The notes under the pieces are model-generated. The model was not told where the DNA came from. It worked only from the letters and a program-made list of their open reading frames with translations, and did no database searches. From Boesenbergia rotunda (lineage: Eukaryota; Streptophyta; Magnoliopsida; Zingiberales; Zingiberaceae): a DNA stretch of 64,000 nucleotides. Position 1 is the first letter of the stretch. Each line of letters opens with the position of its first letter. A program made the translations under genes and the position numbers. Positions 11,586 to 20,973 of the stretch are shown one piece after another. The stretch lies in the NCBI GenBank assembly GCA_024364735.1, contig JAGFNQ010000969.1, positions 137,661 to 201,660 of the forward strand. The letters are read 5' to 3'.

Positions 11586-11949
11586 CTATTTATAGCACCT
11601 AGGGCGCCCTGGACGTCGGGGGCGCCCTGCCAAGTGTCACCCGATCCGCACTCCGCTCGGTTAAGCTTTATCCCATCTGAATAGGGATGAGGTTTGACCT
11701 CTGGGGCGCCCTGGTCGCTGAGGGCGCCCTGGTTGACCCGGTCTTCTCGGCTGGATAGCTTTGATCGGCCTCGCTGGCATTGGCGCGAAGCGCCTCAGCA
11801 CCTGAGGGCGCCCTGGGCGCTCAGGGCGCCCTGGCTGCTGAGGGCGCCCTGGATGCAGAGGGCGCCCCGGCCAGTGGTTAGCCGAACTCCTTTTTGCCTT
11901 TACTTGTTTCTTGTTCACCGTGGAGGCGCCCTAGACACTCAGGGCGCCC
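11586..11949 (-). promoter_or_regulatory. TATA box with ten phased GGGCGCCC palindromes
   Basis: Palindromes start at 11602, 11620, 11704, 11722, 11806, 11824, 11842, 11860, 11924 and 11942. Within each group the spacing is exactly 18 bp. The TATA box lies just downstream on the element strand. The same arrangement recurs in the other K LTR at about 18770-19131. Position argues for a promoter role; a binding protein is not known to me. Confidence 0.75.
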
Positions 11950-12182
11950 TACTCAGCTGCTGCCTCACTCCTTTAAGGCTCTCTGAGCTGCAGACACACG
12001 TTCCTTTGGTCCTGCATCTAGGGTTAGTCCGAAAACAAGATAAAGCATTAATTTATACAGCCTTAGCTGTCTTGGTTCTGACTTTGGTCTCCAAAATGGA
12101 GCCCTAGGTCGAACCGACGCCTACTGTTCCCTCGACGGAGAACGCGTCCTCACCTACTCCTCTCGGGAGAATTTACCTGTTG

Positions 12183-12381
12183 CCAACCGCTCCTTTGGTT
12201 GGACTTTTGCCTGACGGTCCTTTGTCAGGGCTTGGATGCCGAGCTACCCTTCGTCCGGTGCCTAGCAGTCCTTCGCTAGGTCTTCAGTCCCAGACTGTCC
12301 TTTGCCTGGTGCCTAGTAGTCCTTCGCTAGGGCTTTTGACTCTGGCATTCCTTCGCCAGTGCCTAGCGGTCCTTTGCTAGG
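12183..12381. repeat. Array of eight 20-nt stem-loops in the K LTR
   Basis: Units start at 12183, 12210, 12239, 12261, 12290, 12312, 12341 and 12362. Each has 6-nt arms and an 8-nt loop close to NNTCCTTY. The arms differ (CCAACC/GGTTGG, CCTGAC/GTCAGG, CCTAGC/GCTAGG, TCTGGC/GCCAGT) yet still pair at 5 or 6 positions. The partner LTR has the same array at about 19365-19563. Confidence 0.8.
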
Positions 12382-12492
12382 GCTTTTACTGCACACTTGA
12401 TTAACTTGTTAGAACACAAGTAGGACTTAACTTTTGATCTATGTTGCCATTATCAAAACACAGGTTTGACTTAGGTGCATTCTGCACCAACA

Positions 12493-12510
12493 ATCTCCCC
12501 CTTTTTGATT
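12493..12510 (-). other. Polypurine tract of element K
   Basis: On the minus strand it reads ATCAAAAAGGGGGAGAT directly before the 3' LTR, the form seen in SIRE elements. Similar purine runs at about 12588 and 13321-13340 look like duplicated tracts. Confidence 0.85.
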
Positions 12511-12856
12511 TATGGCAACCCTAGTTCAAAAAGTTAAGCAAGGCATAAAAAAGTTTTAACTTTTGTTCCCTCCCCCTGGAAGGAATCTCCCCCTATGTTT
12601 TTCAAAAATTTGTGGGGTTTTAAACATTTTACTTGTACTTAAGTTTTAGGTAACTTAAAAATACATAGTAGAGTTTAAAGCATAATTTGAGTTTAAAGTC
12701 TTAAGTTTTACAGTACTCAAAATGTTAGCTTAAATACTCTGTAGTATATAACAAGCTTAAGTACTTAGTAGGTTTTGAAATACTTTAGTACTTAACAAAT
12801 TTAAAAAACTTTAGCTTTAGAGTAAGGACAAGCTTAAGTAGAAACCTTTTGAAAGG

Positions 12857-13205
12857 CTAGAGTACTTTGCAAAATTTGAAAGTTTGAAAAAATTTTGAAG
12901 CTAGAGTACTTTGCAAAATTTTGAAAGTTTGAAAAAATTTTGAAGCTAGAGTACTTTGTAAAATTTGAATGTTTGAAAAAATTTTGAAGCTAGAGTACTT
13001 TGCAAAATTTGAAAGTTTGAAAAAATTTTGAAGCTTGAGTACTTTGCAAAATTTTGAAAGTTTGAAAAAATTTTGAAGCTTGAGTACTTTGCAAAATTTG
13101 AAAGTTTGAAAAAATTTTGAAGCTAGAGTACTTTGCAAAATTTTGAAAGTTTGAAAAAATTTTGAAGCTAGAGTACTTTGTAAAATTTAAAAGTTTGAAA
13201 AAGCT
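12857..13205. repeat. 44/45-bp tandem repeat, eight copies
   Basis: The phrase GAGTACTTTGCAAAATTT recurs about every 44 or 45 bp, eight times, with TTGAAAGTTTGAAAAAATTT between. Read on the minus strand it gives a 15-residue repeat rich in Phe, Lys and Ser; that open frame is a by-product of the 45-bp period. It lies in the 3' untranslated part of element K. Confidence 0.85.
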
Positions 13206-14116
13206 TAAGTAATTTTGAAAGTAGAAGTTTTGAAAGCTTAAGTATCTTTCAGAAAGACTTTTTGAATAAAGGATAGAGTTAAGAAAATTTTGAAAAGAAA
13301 ATTTCACTCTCTCCTTTCCTATCTCTCCCCCTTTGCCATATATCAAAACAATTAAATACAGCATAAATAAGGAAATAAGTAAAATTTTTGCTGTACTGAA
13401 TCAATCCATACTTAAATTTATACTAAATCAATCAACTTTCTCTGTAGGGGTCTGTCTAACCCAATTAGCTACTTACTAACTGTTATAAACAGTAGTTTTT
13501 GCTAGGGTTAGTCAAGTTAAGTGTTTTTGTTCAAGTTAGATTTTCTAAACTTGACACTTAACTTGATTGCTGTATAAGTTGTATTTAGTGCCCCAATTAC
13601 TGCAGATGCACTGACTTAAAGCATCTTGAATTGAGGCAAAGACCTAAGCATCTCAACCCTTTCTAGGTTATCAATCAAAGGTATCCTTAGGTGCTTGTGA
13701 GATGCTGGCTTCTAAGTCTATAGGTGCATGCAGTTCTAGGGTTAAAGCCTAGGCTAAGTCCATTTTCGAAAAAAAATCCCTAGTTTTGAAGGGGGTAGTT
13801 TTAAAATAAATATAAAACTAAGTCGAAAAGATTTTAAAATTGATTTTTGAAATAAAGCTGATTTTGAAATTTAAATAAAACAGTTTTTCAAAAATAGAAA
13901 ATTTTAGAAAACTTATTTTTGAAATCAAGTAGAGTAAAACAATTGAGTTAAACTATTCTACTGAACACAATCCTAACTGATTGACAAGAACCCAATAATT
14001 ATAAACTAGTCATCATAAAATAAAAGCAGGTACTCTAGTTTTAACATAGTCAACAGTCAAGCACAAGTCAACCCTACTGAGTAGGGGTAGTCAAATAGGT
14101 ACAATGCTAAGTGAAT
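13206..14116 (-). other. Non-coding spacer of element K
   Basis: AT-rich sequence between the tandem repeat and the captured gene, with a second polypurine-like run at about 13321-13340 and several T- or A-rich stretches. I see no gene in it. Confidence 0.6.
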
Positions 14117-15358
14117 CTAAGATGAAGGACCGGGGTGATCAGATGGACCCGGCTGCCACGCATCGAATCGTGCCATCATCTGTAAGAATCGTGCATCAGC
14201 TACTTCTCTATCAGCTCGGCGAGCGTCCATCTGCTCTATGTGAGAGGCCTCGACCTCCTCTCGGAGACTCTGTATCTGTGTCTCCATACGGGTCACTCTC
14301 TCGTAGAGTGTCGGTGGAGCGGGCTCGTCTATATGGGCTCGGACTTCTGCTGCTACATCTGCGACGTCGTACTCGACCTCCTCGTCCGAATCGATCTGAT
14401 GAGCTGCTCTCCGACGTCTCCAGGACAGAACCCCGGTACCGGACACCTCTATACCTGCTAGGGCGAAGTTTCTATAGCCTATTTCATCGTAGTCGGTCAG
14501 ATCGGCCATTTCTCCCTCGGTAATGTTCCTACCATGGTAATGTAGTAGGGATGTGATAACGTGGCAGTAGGGTGTGCGTACCCGCCCTTGCGTGGTTACA
14601 CTAGATGCGTGTAGGATAGTGTGAAACATATGAAGTCCTATATCAATATCTAGCTGGTGAATCAGGGCGTACAGGAGAAAGGTATGGAATGGTCGCATAG
14701 TGGTGACGTCCCTGGTGGATAAGGGCAGAATACATCGGACTAAGACCCTGTATAAGGCGTAGTCCTGAACCTCTAAGTCGACTGACTGGAATCGTCTGGC
14801 CACTGGTTGCCTAAAGAAGTATGCGTGTAATGTGTCTAAGGTGATGTGAGAATAGGGAGCATCAAAGGGTGGCTCCCTAGGAGGATAACAACAGAAGATG
14901 GACTGCGAGGGTCGTAGTCCTAAAAATCGGTTCAGTAATGTCGGTGTGATGGTTAAGGGAATACCTTGAACCATGGTGGAGAACATGAGATTATCCTATC
15001 TAATGATATTATTGTAAAATTCTGCACATAAGGAAGTATTGATTGGGTGAGTGCAGAATACGAGATTATCCAGTTGGTAGTGGTTTATGACGTTCATAGC
15101 TAGGGGACAGGATTGGGTAAAAAATAGCCTATTCAAGTAACTCGTTTTGATAGGTTTATAGGTGGTACGAGCGAACTTGTTACATAATTCTAAATTGGGA
15201 AACCTAGGATCAGGACTAGGTTGAGTACCGGGTTCTGCCTGATTAGGTCGGCGTCTTCTAAGAGGAAGAATGTATACTTAAAGAAAGTGTGCATTTATTG
15301 AAAAATTGAAAAGAAATAAAAAAAACAATAAATTATACCGATTTGCTCGGGGAGGCAT
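14117..15358 (-). pseudogene. Captured putative plant transposon protein gene, one intron, one in-frame stop
   Basis: Exon 1 begins with ATG at 15358-15356 and ends at 15339. A predicted 81-bp intron (GT at 15338-15337, AG at 15259-15258, pyrimidine-rich before the AG) is followed by exon 2 from 15257 to 14117. Removing the intron keeps one frame through exon 2, about 386 residues, broken only by a TAG at 14998-14996 (codon 94). The 289-residue open part after it starts at 14986. The pattern, with EFYNNII shortly before the stop, then PLTITPTLLNRFLGL and PYCHVITSLLHYHG, resembles the 'putative plant transposon protein' domain (Transposase_32 type) found in many plant repeats; this assignment is by recollection of the family. 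The C-terminus has a charged segment likely to be a coiled coil (about the last 70 residues). Its function is unknown. The gene replaces pol in element K and has its own TATA promoter. Confidence 0.72.
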
Positions 15359-15460
15359 TGTTGAGGGCTTGAGAGCTTGAGAGGGTTGCAAGATCTCTTG
15401 GAAGGTAGAAGGTTGAGGAGGAGAAGTGTTTTGGGTGTGAAGAGTAGAAGGGGAAGGGAG

Positions 15461-15706
15461 CCCCTTTTTATAGACAGTCTCGGGCGCCCTGCCTCGGGAG
15501 GGCGCCCTTACTGGCGAGGGCGCCCTGTATGACCAGGGCGCCTTGACCAGGCTGCAGCTGCCTTTTTGGCAGCTTTTGACCACTGAAGGACACTGATAAG
15601 GGCGCCTTTCCGGACGAGGGCGCCTTTATCAGGTCTGTAGTTCTGTTTGTGCAGCTTTCAGCCGCTGAACGATTGTGGGAGGGCGTCCTGCATGACAAGG
15701 GTGCCC
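15461..15706 (-). promoter_or_regulatory. Internal promoter of the captured gene: TATA box and 18-bp-phased palindromes
   Basis: On the minus strand a TATA box (CTATAAAAAGGGG, 15473-15461) lies about 105 bp before the ATG at 15358, suggesting a short leader of about 75-80 nt. Upstream of it GGGCGCCC-type palindromes start at 15482, 15500, 15518, 15536, then 15600, 15618, then 15681, 15699. Every interval within a group is 18 bp. The layout copies that of SIRE LTR promoters. Confidence 0.75.
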
Positions 15707-16548
15707 TAAACAGGGCTGCAGCTGCCTTTTGGCAGCTTTTGACCAGCCTTGGGGCACCCACACCGGTTTGGGCGCCCTAGGGACTAGCTTTTGACTCAAA
15801 TGAAGTGCATTTGACCAGATTTGACCTAGTTTGACTATGTTGACCGTGGTTTGACTATGTTGACCATGGTTTGACTATGTTGACCGTGTTTTGACCTTGT
15901 TGACCATGGTTTGACATATAGAATTTCACTGAAACACAGGTATTAAGGGAATCATTTAGTCTTAATTTTACTGTCTCACCCAGATCTAGGGTTTTCAACC
16001 AAGTTAACCTTATAGGTTTTGTGAGACAGGTTTTAATAGTTTTGAAATTTTTGAAATTTTTGATTAATTTTGAAGGATAATTAAATTTTGAAAACTTAAT
16101 TAATTAATTTTGAAATTTTTGAAAAGATGTTTAAGTCTATACTTAGTTGAAATTTTGTATTAGATTCGAATTTGACAAAAATTAATTTGAATTTGAATTT
16201 CAAAAATTGGCTTCCAGGTCTTGGCGAGGCACTAGGCCTTCTTTGGCCGAAGCCTTATGGGATCATCCACCCTTTCCTTGACAAAGCCTTTTAATGAAAT
16301 TTCATTTTCAAAATTATTTTTTGAAAAATTTCTGGTCTAACTAGTTTGGATTTTGGATCGGTAGCTTCGGCTAGTTCTGCCAAATTGGCTTCCCTAACGT
16401 ACTATCATCTCACCTCCACCCAATACTATGTTGTCAAATTTTAGCTAAGTTTGTTCAGTCCTTAAGCTAGCCTAAGTCTAAGCATGGTATATTGAAAAAA
16501 AGAATAAACAATCAATCAATCAAGCAATTTAAATCAAGAATAACAAGT
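15707..16548 (-). other. Non-coding spacer of element K with a 20-bp TTGAC repeat
   Basis: Between the internal promoter and gag. At about 15831-15915 a phrase of the type GTTTGACTATGTTGACC is repeated four times at about 20-bp intervals. Another palindromic site (GGGCGCCC) lies at about 15769. No coding frame is convincing. Confidence 0.6.
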
Positions 16549-18183
16549 TTATCTAATAAAAATAGTTTTCAGTTTGGCTCCCCCTGGACTAAAGCCACGG
16601 TGATGGTTAGGCAAGATGTGAATCTTGTCCTTGGGGATCCAATACTGATTTGATCCAGTAGGTTGGTTCAGGCATAGTTTAGGTACCCATGCCTGAATTT
16701 TTCCTCTGGACTGATTCAGTACAGACAAATATGATCTTTGTCGGGATTTGGTTCGGTAGCCAAGTCCAGATCGATTTAGAACTGATTTCTGTTTTCCAAG
16801 GATCATGTCAAGACCCTTGGAACCAGATGTAAATCATTCTAAAACTGTTCTAAATTCCTTAACCTGAGTTTTCAGGGAGGAGTTCTCCTTTTCAAGTTTT
16901 TCAACTTGAATAGAAGTTCCTTCCTGAACCTTCTCGGTTAAGGGTTTAGAGTCAGCTCCCTCTTTCAGGAGTTTTACTTCCTGTCGGAGGGATTCGACCC
17001 GGAGTTTGGCTTTTGCCAAATCACGAGAAAGAAAAGAAATCAATTCAGTTAACTGTAATCTATTAAAACCAGTTACCTTAATTTCTCCATCCTCTGTGAA
17101 GGTCAGCTCGCCGTCCTCTTGTTCTGATTCTGACTCGACTTTTTCTGAGGCAGTCAGAGCTAGAAGATTGGACTGGGGTGCCTCTTCTTCTTCTTCTGAG
17201 TAAGACTCGTCCCAGGTTGCTTGCAGTGCCTTCTTTCTTCTCGGCTTTTTAGTCTCCTTTAGATTAGGGCACTCTGACTTGTAGTGGCCCTTTTTCTTGC
17301 ACTCATACCAGGTCACATTGGGCTTGCTTGCTGGTTCAGTCGGTTCGTCCTTTCTTCGGCCGATTTTTCGTTTGTTGGTTCGGTTCTTCAGCTCCTTGTA
17401 GTAGCTTCGAGCGAGCCGGACCAGTTTAGTTTGATCTCTATCTTCTTCTTCTGAATCTGAGTCTGAGTTAGATTCGGTTTCAGGTTCAGGCTTCTTCTTC
17501 GTTGTTCTTCCAGTCTTGCCTGCAAGAAAAGCAATACCTTTCTCAACCATATTGGTGTTAGTTTGTTCATGCAGTTCTAGTTCAGAAAGTAATTCATCTA
17601 GTTTTATTTTAGAGAGATCTCTAGAGACCTTGTATGCATCTACCATAGATGCCCACAAGGTGTTTCTAGGGAAGGCGTTTAGAGCATACCTTATTAGGTC
17701 ACGGTTTTCAACCTTGTGACCTATTGTATGAAGACCGTTCATTACCTCTTGGATCCGTGCGTGGAGTTGGGCTGCTGATTCGTTGTTCGCCATCTTGATA
17801 GTGTATAATTTGTTTAGTAGCAGATCCCGCTTGCTGATCCGAGTATCTGAAGTCCCTTTGTGCAGCTCGATCAGCTTTGTCCATAGCTCCTTTGCACTAT
17901 TGAAGGGGCCCACGCGGTTCAGCTCTTCCTTTGTCAGCCCGCATTGTAGGGTTTGTGTCGCTTTTACGTCGGCTTCTATCTTGCATTTAAGGGAGTTGTC
18001 CCATTCGAAGTAGTTCTGAGGAAGTCCATCAGCGTTTCGGGGGATCTCCAGACCGGACTGGATAATGATCCACAAGTCCACCTGAGTTTTCAGGTGGACC
18101 TCCATGCGACTTTTCCAGTAGGAAAAGTCTTCTCCACTGAAGAGTGGAGGTCTAGCGGTGCTGAATCCCTCTTGCATAGACAT
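16549..18183 (-). pseudogene. gag: SIRE-type Copia gag of element K
   Basis: A 449-residue open frame starts at 18183 with MSMQEGFS and the SIRE-like N-terminus (FSGEDFSYWKSRMEVHL). A UBN2-type gag core follows (residues about 60-210). A zinc knuckle comes next, in which the first Cys is replaced by Trp (W292, C295, H300, C305). An acidic region and a C-terminal coiled coil complete it. The frame meets TGA at 16836-16834 and continues in the same frame for another 86 residues (SGSKGLDMILG, SGLGY), matching the C-terminal gag region of element D. So only one nonsense codon interrupts gag. Nothing resembling protease follows. Confidence 0.88.
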
Positions 18184-18331
18184 TTAGACTGAAAAATAAA
18201 GCTAAAAAGAAATTTGCCAAGACTTGGTCTTGGATTAGCAGTGCGGGATAAAGATAATTATAAGAAATTAATTATAAAAAATCCAAAAAAAAATATTTCA
18301 AACTGGTGGTTGCACCAAGTTTGAATTCCCC

Positions 18332-18343
18332 GCTCTGATACCA
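18332..18343 (-). other. Primer-binding site of element K
   Basis: TGGTATCAGAGC on the minus strand, two bases inside the 5' LTR. Gag starts about 150 bp further on, an unusually short leader compared with elements E and G. Confidence 0.9.
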
Positions 18344-18345
18344 CT

Positions 18346-19674
18346 TGTTGGATCGTGAAAGCCGATAGAGGGGGGGTGAATATCGAAAATCGCTCCTTTT
18401 CGGAAAACTAAGAGTAAGTGCACAGCGGAAACAAAAATACGAGACACAGCACAAAGACACAGTGATTTTTACTTGGTTCGGAGCCTGTGTCGACTCCTAC
18501 TCCAAGGCCCACGGTCGTTGACCGTTTACTTTAGGCAATTCTATAGTCGCGCAAATAGGTTACAATGATTTCAATTACAAAGAGAGTGCAATCAAATAAT
18601 AATAAAATATTAAGCTCTTCGTTACCGACGCCCGGAGTGTGTCGATTCTTTTTCGGGGCAGTGGGACGTCGTCGGCTCGAGGTGAGGCGTTTCTGGAGCA
18701 ATGCACGAGCGTAGAAGATCGTGGAAGCTTTGGAATCAAGTTGATTGAAGCTTGGGGTCGAGGGGTGCTATTTATAGCACCTAGGGCGCCCTGGACGTCG
18801 GGGGCGCCCTGCTAGGTGTCACCCGATCCGCACTCCGCTCGGTCAAGCTTTATCCCATCTGAATAGGGATGAGGTTTGACCTCTGGGGCGCCCTGGTCGC
18901 TGAGGGCGCCCTGGTTGACCCGGTCTTCTCGGCTGGATAGCTTTGATCGGCCTCGCTGGCATTGGCGCGAAGCGCCTCAGCACCTGAGGGCGCCCTGGGC
19001 GCTCAGGGCGCCCTGGCTGCTGAGGGCGCCCTGGATGCAGAGGGCGCCCCGGCCAGTGGTTAGCCGAACTCCTTTTTACCTTTACTTGTTTCTTGTTCAC
19101 CGTGGAGGCGCCCTAGACACTCAGGGCGCCCTACTCAGCTGCTGCCTCACTCCTTTGAGGCTCTCTGAGCTGCAGACACACGTTCCTTTGGTCCTGCATC
19201 CAGGGTTAGTCCGAAAACAAGATAAAGCATCAATTTATACAGCCTTAGCTGTCTTGGTTCTGACTTTGGTCTCTAAAATGGAGCCCTAGGTCGAACCGAC
19301 GCCTACTGTTCCCTCGACGGAGAACGCGTCCTCACCTACTCCTCTCGGGAGAATTTACCTGTTGCCAACCGCTCCTTTGGTTGGACTTTTGCCTGACGGT
19401 CCTTTGTCAGGGCTTGGATGCCGAGCTACCCTTCGCCCGGTGCCTAGCAGTCCTTCGCTAGGTCTTCAGTCCCAGACTGTCCTTTGCCTGGTGCCTAGCA
19501 GTCCTTCGCTAGGGCTTTTGACTCTGGCATTCCTTCGCCAGTGCCTAGCGGTCCTTTGCTAGGGCTTTCACTGCACACTTGATTAACTTGTTAGAACACA
19601 AGTAGGACTTAACTTTTGATCCATGTTGCCATTATCAAAACACAGGTTTGACTTACGTGCATTCTGCACCAACA
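18346..19674 (-). mobile_element. 5' LTR of element K
   Basis: 1329 bp and almost identical to 11163-12492, including the palindrome array, TATA inverted repeat and stem-loop array. A few substitutions (for example GTCCGG to GCCCGG in the third stem-loop, which restores pairing) separate the two copies. Confidence 0.9.
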
Positions 19675-20973
19675 GTAGCCATAGCAAGGTTGTTGTCCAT
19701 GCACGTTGGGATAAGCCACAGCCCGCTGCTGCTGTTCCACACATGGAGAAGATACTCCACCTGCAGTCCATGCATGCTGGGAAGCTGACAGCAGTTGCTG
19801 TCCATCCATGCATGAAGAAAATTGCACTCCATCTGCTGTCCATGCAAGTTGGGAAGCTGACGGCACCTGCTGTCCATCCACGCATGGAGAAGATGCTCTC
19901 CACCGATGGGAGAAGCAACACCAGCAAGGTGAATTGCTTGTTTTCGCATGGAGCATCCACCGCAACCAGCTGTGTTTTCTGAGTGTTTGGCGCCGCACAC
20001 CCAAGGGAGAGAGGGGGGGAGATAGAGGAGAGAATATAAAGGCTTAGGATTTTTCTCTTGATGACTCATGGGGTATTTATAGCCTACAGTAGGGACCATG
20101 AGGAGGAGTTGGATCTTAGCTTGCTAATGAATCCAAACCTGATCCATTAATGAAGATCCATTTCACTAAAGGATCTCCATTGAATTACCTCACCAACCCC
20201 CATATTTACATATGGGCTCCACCTATTATGAGTCGTGCATCCCCCCGTGTTTAAGATATCGAATTCCCGTTAATTAATTTAAATTTCTGACAAATTAAAT
20301 TAATTAACATCTGGATCCTTGATAAGTACCACTCAACCTTATCATCATGTTGGATCAAATCCACCTGCAGGGTTTAACATGATGAACCTTTTGAGCTCAT
20401 CAAGGAGGCATCATCATCCTGACTCACCAGGACACGGATTTTGTCAATAATCAACGACACGCCATATAATTAATATTATCTCCCAACTTACCGGGTCTAT
20501 CGATCTAACAGAATAGATCTCACTCATTGGTAAATCAAACAAATAATAACTAATAATATGTGCCCGTTATTATATCTGGATTTAGGGATCGTACTCCATA
20601 ATAAAATCTAAGGTCCTATCCAATTATCAAGCCAGTACAAATTGGATAACTTCTGATTTTGGTCCTCCTCAATGTACTCAAAGCACACTAGTGTAATTCT
20701 CTGGTCAAGACCGACCACACCTAATTACACTACAACCATCCCGATAGTTTGTCCAATTCCATCTCGGCTGTGAGCCTCTACTTATACTAGGCAAGGGACT
20801 GATAACATGATCTTCTGTGTAACACTATACACCATGTTATCTACAATGCGAAGTAAAGGACTTTTATGCATGTACTAATATAAACAAGCACCTAGTATTG
20901 TTGTGATTCTTTTTCAAAATGTGGATGACCATACGTAAAAGGTAAGGCTTTTAGTATACATCCTAACACCAAC

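Larger units (their letters stand above)
11163..12492 (-). mobile_element. 3' LTR of element K
   Basis: TGTTGGATCGTGAAAG...CTGCACCAACA, 1330 bp. On the element strand the order is: start at 12492, stem-loop array (12381-12183), paired palindromes (11949-11602), TATA box (about 11595-11588), R/U5 region ending in GATATTCACCCCCCC and CGATCCAACA. The TATA box is embedded in the inverted repeat GGTGCTATTTATAGCACC. Confidence 0.9.
11163..19674 (-). mobile_element. Non-autonomous SIRE-type Copia element K
   Basis: Two LTRs of about 1330 bp (11163-12492, 18346-19674) are nearly identical. The target duplication GTAGC (11158-11162, 19675-19679) is perfect. A SIRE polypurine tract and a tRNA-Met primer-binding site sit in the right places. 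The 5.85-kb interior contains a near-complete SIRE gag but no protease, integrase, reverse transcriptase or RNase H. Instead it holds repeats and a gene of the plant transposon protein type with its own promoter. It therefore depends on enzymes made elsewhere. The similarity of its LTRs suggests a fairly recent insertion. Confidence 0.92.
10474..20968 (-). mobile_element. Solo Copia LTR J1, interrupted by element K
   Basis: Without K the LTR is about 1978 bp (10474-11162 plus 19680-20968), TGTTGGGTATGG...ATCCTAACA. Its flanks are a perfect duplication: CCAAC at 10469-10473 and at 20969-20973. There is no internal sequence and no second LTR, so it is a solo LTR left by LTR-LTR recombination. 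A minus-strand TATA box (CTATAAATAC) lies at about 20073-20082. It sits inside LTR L. Confidence 0.9.

Noticed and set aside
11602..11949. CRISPR-like array
   Set aside because: Regular short palindromes with unique spacers superficially resemble one, but sites are 8 bp, spacers 10 bp, and the context is a plant LTR promoter.
11661..12107. Overlapping Pro/Arg/Gly-rich open frames on both strands (also 18843-19289)
   Set aside because: They are produced by the GC-rich 18-bp palindrome array, occur identically in both K LTRs and have no recognisable domain.
12857..13364. Open frames with a repeated Phe/Lys/Ser-rich 15-residue unit
   Set aside because: A 45-bp tandem repeat keeps any frame open; no start context, no domain, AT-rich non-coding surroundings.
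19583..20099. Several overlapping open frames in J1 rich in Cys, Trp and His
   Set aside because: They lie in LTR sequence made of ATGCATGG- and TCCATGC-like repeats, upstream of or over the predicted transcription start; frames on both strands are equally open.
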